Source: Candidatus Eremiobacterota bacterium (GTDB lineage: Bacteria > Vulcanimicrobiota > Vulcanimicrobiia > Vulcanimicrobiales > Vulcanimicrobiaceae). Taken from it: a DNA stretch of 64,000 nt. Below are positions 48,023-57,025 of the stretch, one piece after another. How positions within the stretch are numbered: the first letter of the stretch is position 1; each line of letters begins with the position of its first letter. A program made the translations under genes and the position numbers. The notes below the pieces were generated by a model. The model was not told the origin of the DNA, did not search any database, and worked only from the letters and a program-made list of their open reading frames with translations. The stretch is taken from NCBI GenBank assembly GCA_019240525.1, contig JAFAYE010000001.1, positions 345,300-409,299 on the forward strand. Reading direction: 5' to 3'.

Positions 48023-50740
48023 GTGATCACGCGGCCGGTCGTTTGTGGTCCATTCATCGGGCGCATTGAAGAGCTCGCATACCTGCGCGAGCGAAAGCGG
48101 GAGGCCGCGGTCTCTCACGGAGGCTTGGTCTTCGTTGCTGGTGAGGCCGGAGTCGGCAAGTCGCGACTCATCGCCGAGTTCTGCTCGTCGATACGAAACT
48201 CGCGGTGGAGACTCGGAGTCGGTGCCTGTCTCGAAGTCGCCTCTCGGCCGTATGGGCCTATCCTCGACGCACTCGATCGTTTGGGAAGTCCCATCACCTT
48301 GGGTATCGCGCAAACAAAGCGAGAGCAATTCGACGCCATCGTAGAGCACTTCGCCACGCTGGCTGCACGTCGAGCAATAGTCATCGTTCTGGAAGATCTG
48401 CAATGGGCTGATGCAGCGACGCTCGATTTACTCGCGTATCTAGGCGCGAAACTGTCGCGGTTGCGCATCCTTGCGATTGCGTCGTTTCGTACCGACGATC
48501 TTCATCCCAGCCATCCCGCGCTCTCGGCTTTGGCCAAGATTGCACGCAACACTCGGGCGGGACGCATCGATATCGCGCCGCTGCAAGGCGTCGAACTGCA
48601 GCGGTTTATCGACGAAGCGCTCGGAGATATCGCGCTGCCCGATGAGATACGTCGTGCCGTCGCGCAGAACGGCGACGGAAATCCGTTTTTTACCGAGGAG
48701 CTGCTCAAGAGCGCGGTTGAAGCGCTGACGACACCGCGCGCCAATACGAGTCGAACCGTTCCGCAAACGGTTCGAGATACGCTGCTTGCGCGCTTACTGC
48801 CCCTCGATGACGCCGAGCGGCAAGTCATCGCCCAAGCGGCCGTGATCGGCCGCTCCTTCGGGCTCGATCTCCTCGCTGCCACGCTCGGCATTGAGCCGGA
48901 GCCTTTGCTTCGTGCCTTGGGCCGAGCGCGCGATTTTCAACTCATCGACGAGGTGGGGCGTGGGGAGTTCCGCTTTCGTCACGCTCTGACGCGCGACGTC
49001 ATCTATGGAGGTTTTCTCGGAGCGCAGACACGGCTTCGCCATCACGCGATAGCCGTAGAGCTCGAAAAGGCACCTGAATCGCTGCGTTCGCTCGAAGCGC
49101 TGGCCTTCCACTGGTGGGCGGCCGGCGAGTCGGCGCCAGCCGCGTCATACAACGAGCAGGCGGGAGATTCGGCTGCATCGGTTCACGCACACGAGGATGC
49201 AATCGCGTTCTACGAGCGCGCACTGGAGAGTGAAAATATTGCGCATCGGACGCGTGGCTTGATCGTGGAAAAGATCGCAAGCGCGCAGCTCGTCCTAACG
49301 TCGACTGCGCAAGCGCACGCGACGTACGAAAAGGCGGCAAATATTTTTCGCGACGGCAACGAAGCCGATCTGGAAGCACGCTGCAGAGTCCGCGGCGCGA
49401 TGACTGCGTATACGCTTGGTATTTCCAACCCAACAGCGCCCCTGCAGGACATGCTCTCCAGGCTCGAAGCAGACGAATATGTGGCTCGCAGTAGGATTCA
49501 TTTGGGTCTCGCGTGGTTGACTGCTACGCTCTGGTTTCCCACCGAAGCCGAGCATCACTTACAGCAGGTTGACGCGCGTGCCTTATCGGAAGTTGCTGAG
49601 TTCCGGCTGTACTTTCATAACATTTCCGCCTGGGTTGCGATGACGTTTGGTCAGACTGACCGATTTCGTCGAGAGTACGCCGCTTGGGTGGCTGCGGCAC
49701 AAAGCACGGGATCTGCGCTGACGCTCGCCGGGGCACATTACAACGGCGCGCTGTGTTTTTCGTTCTTTGGTCTTCACGACGAGGCAGTGGGGCAAATCGA
49801 TCGGGCGCTTCGGATTGCTCGCGAATCGCGGAGCCGCCATGCCGAAGAATGTGCCCTGAGCAATGCGGCGCTGTGCTATCTTTCTACGGGCGACCTCAGC
49901 AGGGCGCGAGCTTGCGTGGAAGCGATCTCGACAACCACCGAAAACAACGTGAGTTTGAAGTTCGCAAGCGCTCTTGGTTGTATGATCGGATTGTATCTGG
50001 ATGACGAGGACTTGATCCAGAAGTGGTTTGATGCCTTCGAGGCGGCTTTCTCGCGCGCGCCGGATATCGACACCGGCGCCGCCTTCGCCCAAGTCATGGC
50101 TCGTCGCGGGCGTCTTCGCGATGCCGAAACGATCCTTCACCGAGCAATCCCGGCGGGCGAACTCATTCGAGGCAACGTGGTGCCACTGCTGACGGTCGGT
50201 CGATACGGCGCGCCGGCCGATCGGAAGCGAGCCAGAGAATATCTTGCTCGAGCGGCGGCCGGAACCGCGGAACTGCCCGAGCGTCCGGCATTGGCGCTCT
50301 TCGATGCCATGACGTCGCTGCAGGATGGTCGCGTTGCCCAGGCGGCAGCACTCGGCAATCAGGCGGCCGAGGGTTTTCGACGGTTGCGTTTTCCGTTACT
50401 CGAAGCGGCGGCGCTGGAAACGGCCGGTAACTTTGAGGGTGCGCTTGCGATATTTCGCCGTTGCGGCGCGGTCCGCGACGTGAGAAGGCTCGAACGGACA
50501 ACTCCGGCCGAAAATGGTGCGTCGCCGGGCACCATGCCGGCGACGACCATTCTTTCAGCGCGCGAGCTCGAAATCGCGACGCTCGCTGGGGACGGGAGGG
50601 CGAATCGCGAGATCGCGCGGTCGCTTTCGATAACCGAGAAGACTGTTGAGAAGCATTTGGCCTCCATCTACCAAAAGCTCGGCATCGGCTCACGCAGAGA
50701 TCTCGGATCCCGCCTGTCGCGGCTCACGTCTTCGGGCTAG
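48023..50740 (+). CDS. Large ATP-binding LuxR-family regulator (LAL/MalT-like)
   Basis: A 905-residue signal-transduction protein. An AAA/STAND ATPase module comes first, with Walker A GEAGVGKSR (about 40-48) and a Walker B-like VLEDLQWADAATLDLL (about 130-145). The middle (about 330-820) is a long run of TPR-like helices (for example YERALESENIAHRTRGLIVEKI). The C-terminus (about 845-900) is a LuxR HTH: LSARELEIATLAGDGRANREIARSLSITEKTVEKHL. The start is a GTG at 48023 with AAGG upstream. Such proteins activate operons on sensing an intracellular ligand; its targets may be the neighbouring lipoprotein genes, but this is unproven. The 3' end overlaps the convergent lipoprotein gene by 17 bases. 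Confidence 0.92.
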   Translation: MITRPVVCGPFIGRIEELAYLRERKREAAVSHGGLVFVAGEAGVGKSRLIAEFCSSIRNSRWRLGVGACLEVASRPYGPILDALDRLGSPITLGIAQTKREQFDAIVEHFATLAARRAIVIVLEDLQWADAATLDLLAYLGAKLSRLRILAIASFRTDDLHPSHPALSALAKIARNTRAGRIDIAPLQGVELQRFIDEALGDIALPDEIRRAVAQNGDGNPFFTEELLKSAVEALTTPRANTSRTVPQTVRDTLLARLLPLDDAERQVIAQAAVIGRSFGLDLLAATLGIEPEPLLRALGRARDFQLIDEVGRGEFRFRHALTRDVIYGGFLGAQTRLRHHAIAVELEKAPESLRSLEALAFHWWAAGESAPAASYNEQAGDSAASVHAHEDAIAFYERALESENIAHRTRGLIVEKIASAQLVLTSTAQAHATYEKAANIFRDGNEADLEARCRVRGAMTAYTLGISNPTAPLQDMLSRLEADEYVARSRIHLGLAWLTATLWFPTEAEHHLQQVDARALSEVAEFRLYFHNISAWVAMTFGQTDRFRREYAAWVAAAQSTGSALTLAGAHYNGALCFSFFGLHDEAVGQIDRALRIARESRSRHAEECALSNAALCYLSTGDLSRARACVEAISTTTENNVSLKFASALGCMIGLYLDDEDLIQKWFDAFEAAFSRAPDIDTGAAFAQVMARRGRLRDAETILHRAIPAGELIRGNVVPLLTVGRYGAPADRKRAREYLARAAAGTAELPERPALALFDAMTSLQDGRVAQAAALGNQAAEGFRRLRFPLLEAAALETAGNFEGALAIFRRCGAVRDVRRLERTTPAENGASPGTMPATTILSARELEIATLAGDGRANREIARSLSITEKTVEKHLASIYQKLGIGSRRDLGSRLSRLTSSG

Positions 50741-51713
50741 GATCCGTCGCCACACCGTATACGTGATAACCTGCCAGACCGTTCGTGATCGCGTCGACGA
50801 ACTTGCCCTGGGGGTACGTGTACTCGTTGACGACACCGTCGTATTCACTCACATAGATGCGCTTCGCGTTCTTTGTCAACGCCACAAACAGCGGATATCC
50901 CGTCTTTGCAAACGTCGACGACGGGGTGGTCGCACCCGGTTTGAAAATTTCGACTTGGGGGACTGCGGAATCGGGATTGACCAGGTTTTGCTTTGGGTCG
51001 ATCCGCAAGCCGAAGCACGACTGGATATTCAAACCGAGGTTCTTCGGCGTCGTCGAGCCGGCTGGAAATTCGTCGACCAAAAATGGCCCGTTTTGGAAGC
51101 TCTGTTGAAAGCACCCAAAGACGTTATTTTTGTTGTCGGTCGCGACGCCGACTGCACTTGTATAGTTCGGGTCAGTCAGGAGCGCGGTCGGATCTGTGTT
51201 GCCGAACGCGAAAACGGCGATGTTCCCGGGCAACGTGGCACTCGTGAGCGCGTTTGCGACGTAGGCAGTGCCCTTTTGGTCGACGGCGACATCGAACGGA
51301 GTGCCGCCCCTATCATTATAAAAATCATTCAGAACTTCGAACGGTGTCGTGGCGCCGCGATGGAAGACCGGCACGTCTGCCGAATCCGTGTTGGCGACGT
51401 AGAGGTCGCCAGACTTCGTGACGTAGAGGCCACTCGGATGGTTCAAGCCGGTCAACTGACCGATTGGAGCTTGGTTCTTTCCCTTTTGCGCGTAGATGTA
51501 GACCGTGCTGGTGTCGAAATTCGCAACGTAGAGAATCGGTTGGGTCTTGGCTGCGGGCGAAATCCAACTCTTGCGAGCGGAGTGCGACGGAAAATTTGCG
51601 CCCGGAGCATTCGCGATCGGTGGAGCCGCACTGCCGCCCGAGGTGGCGCTGCAAGCAGATAGAGCTAGACCCGCAGGCAAAAGCAAGAGCAAGGTTCGCA
51701 ACAATTTTGGCAT
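50724..51713 (-). CDS. Beta-propeller (NHL-like) lipoprotein
   Basis: A 329-residue lipoprotein: signal peptide with lipobox LSAC (Cys about 21), then propeller repeats, for example GLYVTKSGDLYVANTDSADVPVF and FDVAVDQKGTAYVANAL. The ATG at 51713 has a good AGGAG ribosome-binding site and fits the signal peptide; the open frame 14 codons longer is not used. Convergent with the LuxR regulator and in line with two GloVer lipoprotein genes. Function unknown. Confidence 0.8.
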   Translation of the reverse strand: MPKLLRTLLLLLPAGLALSACSATSGGSAAPPIANAPGANFPSHSARKSWISPAAKTQPILYVANFDTSTVYIYAQKGKNQAPIGQLTGLNHPSGLYVTKSGDLYVANTDSADVPVFHRGATTPFEVLNDFYNDRGGTPFDVAVDQKGTAYVANALTSATLPGNIAVFAFGNTDPTALLTDPNYTSAVGVATDNKNNVFGCFQQSFQNGPFLVDEFPAGSTTPKNLGLNIQSCFGLRIDPKQNLVNPDSAVPQVEIFKPGATTPSSTFAKTGYPLFVALTKNAKRIYVSEYDGVVNEYTYPQGKFVDAITNGLAGYHVYGVATDPSPKT

Positions 51714-51973
51714 GTACTCTCCTCGTTTCACGTCGAAGCAGTCGCGGCTGCGCACGCGCGAACGCGTGAACGCGGTCGCTAATGGCGTAATGCTACGTCG
51801 TTCCGCGCCGTGCCGGTATGGGGGTGAACCCTACCTCGGACGGAGATTGTCTACCGATGGATCGGTGGGGCTATGAGGGTAGCCTGACTTGCCGATCAAG
51901 CTGCGGCCTGCAAAGGCGACTCGACGAATCGTCGCCGCCGGCGTAAATCGTTACGAGATGCTTTTCACCCGCT

Positions 51974-53167
51974 TCAGGGCGTCAGCTCGAACACGACCCC
52001 GTCATCATCGTTTCCGCCGCCGAATGTTGTGCCGTACAGCTTGCCCCCAACTTCGAGAAGCGAACCTATCGGATCCGAACCGTCGGGGCCAGTGAAGCTG
52101 TGGAGCACCTTCAATGAGCCCGTCGTGCTGATTTCAAAGACGATGCCATTGCGGCCGACTCCGCCTTGGCTCGACGTACCGTAAAGCTGCCCGTTGTACG
52201 CGATCAGCGCGGTTTGCGGGTTACTGCCATCGAGGCCTGAAGATGCGCCGAAACTATGAAGGACCTGTTCCTTGCCTGCGAGACTAACGCTGAACACCGT
52301 TCCTTCATTCTCAGTACCGCCGAAAACCGTTGTGCCGTACAGCTTCCCGCCCAACGCGACAAGTCCGTTCGGCTCTTGGCCGTCTGAGGGCGTGTTGCGG
52401 AAGTTGTAAATCACCGTTTTCTTTCCAGCCGCGGTTAGACTGAACACGATGCCGCCTTTGTAGCGGCCTCCGTATGCGGTTCCGTACAGCTTACCATTTA
52501 GATTTATAAGCCCATCTAGGGGATTTTCGCCGTCGCCACCGCCCTGAAAGCTGTAAATGACGCGTTCATGGCCCGATGTCGAAATTTGGAAGACCGTTCC
52601 GCAAGTGTAATTGCCGCAGGCCCCACCGCTGCCACCGTATTCGGTCGTGCCGAACAGCGTGCCGCCCAGCTCGACGAGACCGGCATATGGTGCTTCGCCA
52701 TCCGGGGCGCCTTTGAAATCGTAGACCCAATTCTCTCTGCCATTTGCGTCTAAGCTGAACACCGAGCCGCTACTATGAGATCCGCCTCCAGCCGTCGTGC
52801 CATAAAACGTCTTTCCACGCCGCAGCAATGGCGCGGCCGAATAGTAGCCGTCATAGTGAAAGCTGTGCAGCACCTTTTCCTTGCCGTCCGCAGTGAGCCT
52901 GAAAACAATTCCGTATCCAAATAGGCCGCCGGCAGTTGTTGTGCCGTAAAAATTAGGTGGCAGAGCAATAAGACCGGCTCCGGGTCCAGCACCTGCATAC
53001 GATCCATCGAAGTCGAGGAGCGTCTTGAAATTGGAGTGGCTATCCGCGCTGAGCGAAGCGACGGCGCTCGAGCTCGCCGGTACGACACCTTGTAGCGCTC
53101 GCTGGGAGCAGGCCACCGCGGCGATAGCGAAGATCAAAACCGCCACGCATGGTTTCATTGCGTTCAC
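51974..53167 (-). CDS. GloVer-repeat secreted lipoprotein
   Basis: A 397-residue secreted protein with lipobox-like VAC in the signal region (AAVACS) and at least six tandem repeats of the GloVer (Gloeo-Verruco) type, each with the signature LYGTTxxGG and GTVFxxxxxGxExVLHSF (for example FYGTTAGGGSHSSGSVFSL). The N-terminus is NAMKPCVAVLIFAIAA. The GTG at 53167 overlaps the stop of the next GloVer gene (GTGA), so the two are coupled. Such repeats form beta-propeller-like surface proteins of unknown ligand. Confidence 0.85.
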   Translation of the reverse strand: MNAMKPCVAVLIFAIAAVACSQRALQGVVPASSSAVASLSADSHSNFKTLLDFDGSYAGAGPGAGLIALPPNFYGTTTAGGLFGYGIVFRLTADGKEKVLHSFHYDGYYSAAPLLRRGKTFYGTTAGGGSHSSGSVFSLDANGRENWVYDFKGAPDGEAPYAGLVELGGTLFGTTEYGGSGGACGNYTCGTVFQISTSGHERVIYSFQGGGDGENPLDGLINLNGKLYGTAYGGRYKGGIVFSLTAAGKKTVIYNFRNTPSDGQEPNGLVALGGKLYGTTVFGGTENEGTVFSVSLAGKEQVLHSFGASSGLDGSNPQTALIAYNGQLYGTSSQGGVGRNGIVFEISTTGSLKVLHSFTGPDGSDPIGSLLEVGGKLYGTTFGGGNDDDGVVFELTP

Positions 53168-54492
53168 CCGCCTATCGTGACGCTGCCCGGATCGCAGGAC
53201 GTTGGGGCGGCGTTGCCCTTCGCTCGAGCCACGACCCCATCGAAATGCGGGCCACCTGCTGACGTGGCGATATAAAGGCTGCCTTTGCCGTCGGCGCCCG
53301 GTCCGGCCTCTGGAGCCGCACCATTGCTGCCGCTAAAACTTTGGAGCTCCTCCTTGAACGTGCTGCCCTTCGGCATTAAGGTGAAAAGCGTGCCTGAGCC
53401 TGTTTTTCCACCGTTCAGCGTTGTACCGTAGATCACGCCGTGACCGTTGCCGATCACCGGGCCCTCCGGATTGAAACCATCTCGATAGAAGCCGCCGAAG
53501 TTCCAAATCACGCTCTCCACGTATTTGCTGCCGCTGGGCGTGAGCTTGAAGACCGTTCCGCCGCCATCGTATCCGCCTTCTATGGTCGTGCCGTAGAGTG
53601 CACCGCCCGGTTGGGCGCACAACCCGGCCTCGGGCTGTTTTCCGTCCGGCGCACTACGGAATGAATAGACGATTCTCTCGGTATAACCGCTGCCCGATGG
53701 AACCAGCTCAAAAACGGTTCCAGAGCCTTTAGCGCCGCCCAACTCGGTGGTCCCGTAGAGTGCATCGTTCACAATGATCAGACCACCGACAGGGTACCCG
53801 CCATCCTTTTTACCTCGGAAGCTGTACAGGAGGCTTTCGGTATATCCCGACCCGGTCGGCTGCATCCGATAGACGGCGCCATGACCGTGGACACCGCCAC
53901 CGCTGGTCGTCCCGTAAAGATTGCCACTCGCATCCTCGATTACCGGACCCTGCGGCGCCGAACCATCTGGCGTGTCCTTGAAGCTATAGGTGTTCACTAG
54001 TGTCCAGGTGCCGCTCGGACTCGGTTTCAGTTCGGCTACACTACCGTCGAAGTTTGCGCCCCCGCTGAAGGACGTGACGAAAACGGGGCTGCCTTGATCG
54101 AGTTTCGTAGGCACGGCTATGCCTATCGGCCTCGAACCGTCGGTCCGGCCCTGGAACTCGTAGAGCACCGCTTCGGTCCAACCACTCGCGCCTTTTGTCA
54201 GACCGTACACCGTGCCCGAATTGTAATAGCCGCCAAATTCTGTCGTCCCGATGATCCGTGGGTAGGGTGCGACTCGGCTCGGTGCAACCGCGCCCGAGAC
54301 CGGCGTCTGCCCGTCGTTGCCCGTGCCGAAACTGTAAAGGGCGCGCAAGGCCGAAGCCGGTGCAATGTTTGCATTGTGTGACGTAAAGTCTGACGGCACA
54401 ACCGGCGGCACCCCATCCGGCGATTGCCGAATGCCACATCCAGCGAGGATTACGACGGCTGCGCATCCGGATGCGCAGCAGACACGACTCAA
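53164..54492 (-). CDS. GloVer-repeat secreted lipoprotein
   Basis: A 442-residue homologue of the downstream protein with a lipobox LAGC (Cys about 19) and seven or eight repeats, typical segment LYGTTELGGAKGSGTVFELVPSGSGYTE. The repeats here contain SGxGYTE and VYSFR in place of the simpler HSF of the partner, so the two are paralogues rather than a duplication of identical copies. The start is a TTG at 54492; ATG and GTG are absent before the signal peptide. It is the first gene of the pair. Confidence 0.85.
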   Translation of the reverse strand: MSRVCCASGCAAVVILAGCGIRQSPDGVPPVVPSDFTSHNANIAPASALRALYSFGTGNDGQTPVSGAVAPSRVAPYPRIIGTTEFGGYYNSGTVYGLTKGASGWTEAVLYEFQGRTDGSRPIGIAVPTKLDQGSPVFVTSFSGGANFDGSVAELKPSPSGTWTLVNTYSFKDTPDGSAPQGPVIEDASGNLYGTTSGGGVHGHGAVYRMQPTGSGYTESLLYSFRGKKDGGYPVGGLIIVNDALYGTTELGGAKGSGTVFELVPSGSGYTERIVYSFRSAPDGKQPEAGLCAQPGGALYGTTIEGGYDGGGTVFKLTPSGSKYVESVIWNFGGFYRDGFNPEGPVIGNGHGVIYGTTLNGGKTGSGTLFTLMPKGSTFKEELQSFSGSNGAAPEAGPGADGKGSLYIATSAGGPHFDGVVARAKGNAAPTSCDPGSVTIGG

Positions 54493-55080
54493 TCTCTTAA
54501 TGCTGTTTTACTCCCTGCCTTAGAAAAACTAATGCATCTACGGTGTGTTACGACTCGGCTACGCCCAGCTCCCGCAAAGCACAACTCCGCCGTGTGCGCC
54601 CGTGGAAGAAGCTATGGAGAGGATCTGGTCATCCATCATCATCTACAGGTACTTCGAATCCCACCTGGGCGATTTTATACCAGTAATACGTAAGCTGCGA
54701 AGATTCTAACCGTGCAAAGCGATTTGAAAAGCGCGGCCTCCTTCTCTCGTACCGTAGATATCGCTCGCGATGCTGACGTCTCGGCATCGTACATGCCCAT
54801 GATGGCGGACGCGTCCTTTCGCAGCGAGTGAGCCTCGCCGTGTGCAATTCGGCGCAAAATCTTTCTGCGCTACCGAATAACTCGCGGCGCGCCAAACGCA
54901 CGTTCCAGGGACCGCCGACTTACGGATACGTGCCCACAAGCGGCCTGACTTCCGATGATTCGGAGCGCTTCTAAGAAACGACGATGGAGCGTTCGTTCAG
55001 CGTGGTTAGGGCCGTGTCGGTTGGGATGCGGGACGATGTACGAGTTCAAACCGTAGCGTCAGTTCCTTGACGCATCGAGT
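54493..55080. other. Gene-poor stretch upstream of the GloVer pair
   Basis: Several short frames exist on the minus strand (54629-54939), but they are not similar to anything I recognise, lack ribosome-binding sites and overlap one another, so I treat them as chance frames. No repeat, RNA gene or clear promoter is seen. Confidence 0.5.
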
Positions 55081-55215
55081 TTACTCGCCCGTAACCTCGT
55101 TCGGGTCGTCCTCGGCTATACCGCGCTTGTCGTCGTTGTTCTCGTCGTCAGGCTCGGGGCTTTCCTCGGTATCGTCAGGATCGATTTCAGGTTCGACCGG
55201 ATAGTCAATGCTCAT
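55081..55215 (-). CDS. Small acidic protein
   Basis: A 44-residue frame (MSIDYPVEPEIDPDDTEE... ending DDPNEVTGE) that is more than one third Asp and Glu. The composition resembles the small acidic protein at 47107, which suggests a family of disordered acidic mini-proteins. No clear Shine-Dalgarno is visible, so it is less certain. It is upstream of, and divergent from nothing within, the same region as the DUF899 gene on the same strand. Confidence 0.45.
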   Translation of the reverse strand: MSIDYPVEPEIDPDDTEESPEPDDENNDDKRGIAEDDPNEVTGE

Positions 55216-55249
55216 GGCCCGTCTTTACCCAGCTCAGCGGCTCGTCGAA

Positions 55250-55933
55250 CTAGGGATACGCGAGCTCGGCGTACCAATCGCCGCGGCCCTTCGGCGTGAG
55301 GTCGAGCACGTTATAGACCGGCGTGAGAAGATCGATTCCGCGTTGATTGATATCGTCGGCCATGTGCGGATGTGCGGTGTAAAAATGCCGAATCACTCCG
55401 TCGGCATCGCGCGTAAACACCGAAACGGTCGAATCTTGGTTGCCTTCGGAGTCTTCGCTCGCCAGGTCGTACTTGAACGAGCTATCCCCGCAGCTGAGCA
55501 GACGAAGGTTGCTCCAACCGCGCGAACGCGCGTACGCTCGCAAGGTGGCCGGATCCGCGGCCGCAGCAATTGCAAAGTCCACGTTTTGTGCAACATGCTC
55601 TGCAACGCCGTTAAATCCATCAATCCACATGGTGCACATCGGACACGCGGTCGCCTGTTTCTTGCCGTACATGAAATGATAAATGACGACCGGGCGGCCG
55701 GACTCGCTGAATAACTCGCTTAGCGGCACGCGGCGAATGGGTTCGTCGCCGGCCTGAAAATCGGCCGGCCCTTCGTAAAAAACGTAGTCTTCGAGCGCCG
55801 CGCCTTGTGGTAAGTTGCGGCGCAGCTCCGCAACCCGTTCGCGCTGACGCATCTCCTCGACTTCGGCAAGCCTGAGCTCTTCACGCCGCGCAAGATAGTC
55901 CTGGGATTCGTTCGAGAGATTTGTATGTCGCAT
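55250..55933 (-). CDS. DUF899-family thioredoxin-like protein
   Basis: A 227-residue member of the DUF899 family. Family features are the helical, charged N-terminus (YLARREELRLAEVEEMRQRERVAELRR), LPQGAALEDYVF, YHFMYGKKQATACPMCTMWIDGFNG with a CxxC pair at the thioredoxin position, and the end LLTPVYNVLDLTPKGRGDWYAEL. The ATG at 55933 (MRHTNLSNES) is preferred over one 7 codons upstream. It is divergent from the SDR gene, with under 100 bases between starts. Enzymatic role unknown. Confidence 0.85.
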   Translation of the reverse strand: MRHTNLSNESQDYLARREELRLAEVEEMRQRERVAELRRNLPQGAALEDYVFYEGPADFQAGDEPIRRVPLSELFSESGRPVVIYHFMYGKKQATACPMCTMWIDGFNGVAEHVAQNVDFAIAAAADPATLRAYARSRGWSNLRLLSCGDSSFKYDLASEDSEGNQDSTVSVFTRDADGVIRHFYTAHPHMADDINQRGIDLLTPVYNVLDLTPKGRGDWYAELAYP

Positions 55934-56026
55934 GCAGCCCGATACCCCGGACAAGCGCTTAGCGCCTTGCGCGCAGAGTCAAATCGCCTTGCGCAAAGCT
56001 CAACATGTTGGGTACAACGCGATATT

Positions 56027-57010
56027 ATGGATAGCAACGATCAATCGCGCCGAACGTTTGTCGGCATTCTCGGCGGCGTAACGCTTGCGGCGGCCGCCGC
56101 ATCACCGGCCGCGGCAGCGGAGAGCGCCAGCGCAATGGAAGCCGCCTCGGAGGATTATCCCAAACCGCCATATCCCGAACAGACGCAGGCGTGGCCCGGC
56201 CTCGCCTCCAAGATGACGCCGCGGCCGAATCACGGCGAACAATCGTACCGAGGCACGGGAAGATTGAAAGGGCGCAAAGCCTTGATTACCGGAGCCGACT
56301 CTGGAATCGGGCGCGCGACCGCGATCGCCTTCGCCCGCGAAGGCGCGGACGTCGCCCTCAGCTATTTGCCGGCCGAGGAGCCCGACGCGCGCGAAGTCGT
56401 CGACCTGATCCGGAATGCGGGCAGAAAAGCGGTGCCGCTACCGGGCGATATTCGTTCCGAGGCGTTCTGCCGCAAACTTGTCGACGATGCCGCGAGCGGC
56501 CTCGGAGGTTTGGACACGCTCGTGAATGTCGCGGGGCGACAACACGCCGTCAAGCTTATCTCCGAGTTGACGACGGAGCTCGTGGACTGGACGTTCAAAA
56601 CCAACTTCTACGCGATGTTTTGGATTACCAAAGCTGCACTCGAACATATGCAGCGCGGCTCGGTGATAATTAACACCGCCTCAGAGCAAGCCTACGATCC
56701 TTCACCCTATTTGCTCGATTATGCGCCCACAAAAGCTGCCATCAATAATTTCAGCAAAGCACTCGCCAAGCAGCTCGTCGATCGAGGCATTCGCGTCAAC
56801 GCCGTCGCGCCCGGCCCGTTCTGGACCCCGCTTCAAGTGAGCGGAGGACGGCTACCCGGCGCGGTTTCGGAGTTTGGCGAAAGCGTACCGTATCACCGCG
56901 CGGGCCAGCCGGTCGAGATCGCGCCGGTGTACGTGGCGCTTGCGTCTGCAGAAATGACGTTCTCGACCGGCCAAACCTACGGCGCTACCGGAGGAAACGG
57001 TATCGCATAA
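56027..57010 (+). CDS. SDR oxidoreductase with Tat-type signal sequence
   Basis: A 327-residue short-chain dehydrogenase. The N-terminus contains a twin-arginine motif (SRRTFVGILGG) and a hydrophobic Ala-rich stretch, indicating export with cofactor bound. The body is the YhxD/general-stress type: ITGADSGIGRATAIAFAREGADVA, NVAGRQH, the Ser in INTASEQAYDPSP and the active-site YAPTK. The ATG at 56027 is preferred because it starts the Tat sequence; the frame is open a further 102 bases upstream. Divergent from the DUF899 gene and convergent with the fdhA-like gene. Confidence 0.9.
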   Translation: MDSNDQSRRTFVGILGGVTLAAAAASPAAAAESASAMEAASEDYPKPPYPEQTQAWPGLASKMTPRPNHGEQSYRGTGRLKGRKALITGADSGIGRATAIAFAREGADVALSYLPAEEPDAREVVDLIRNAGRKAVPLPGDIRSEAFCRKLVDDAASGLGGLDTLVNVAGRQHAVKLISELTTELVDWTFKTNFYAMFWITKAALEHMQRGSVIINTASEQAYDPSPYLLDYAPTKAAINNFSKALAKQLVDRGIRVNAVAPGPFWTPLQVSGGRLPGAVSEFGESVPYHRAGQPVEIAPVYVALASAEMTFSTGQTYGATGGNGIA

Positions 57011-57025
57011 TCTCGCGGCAGCCCG

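Noticed and set aside
54629-54939. Three overlapping minus-strand frames of 60-90 codons
   Set aside because: They overlap one another in different frames, show no homology that I recognise and lack ribosome-binding sites.
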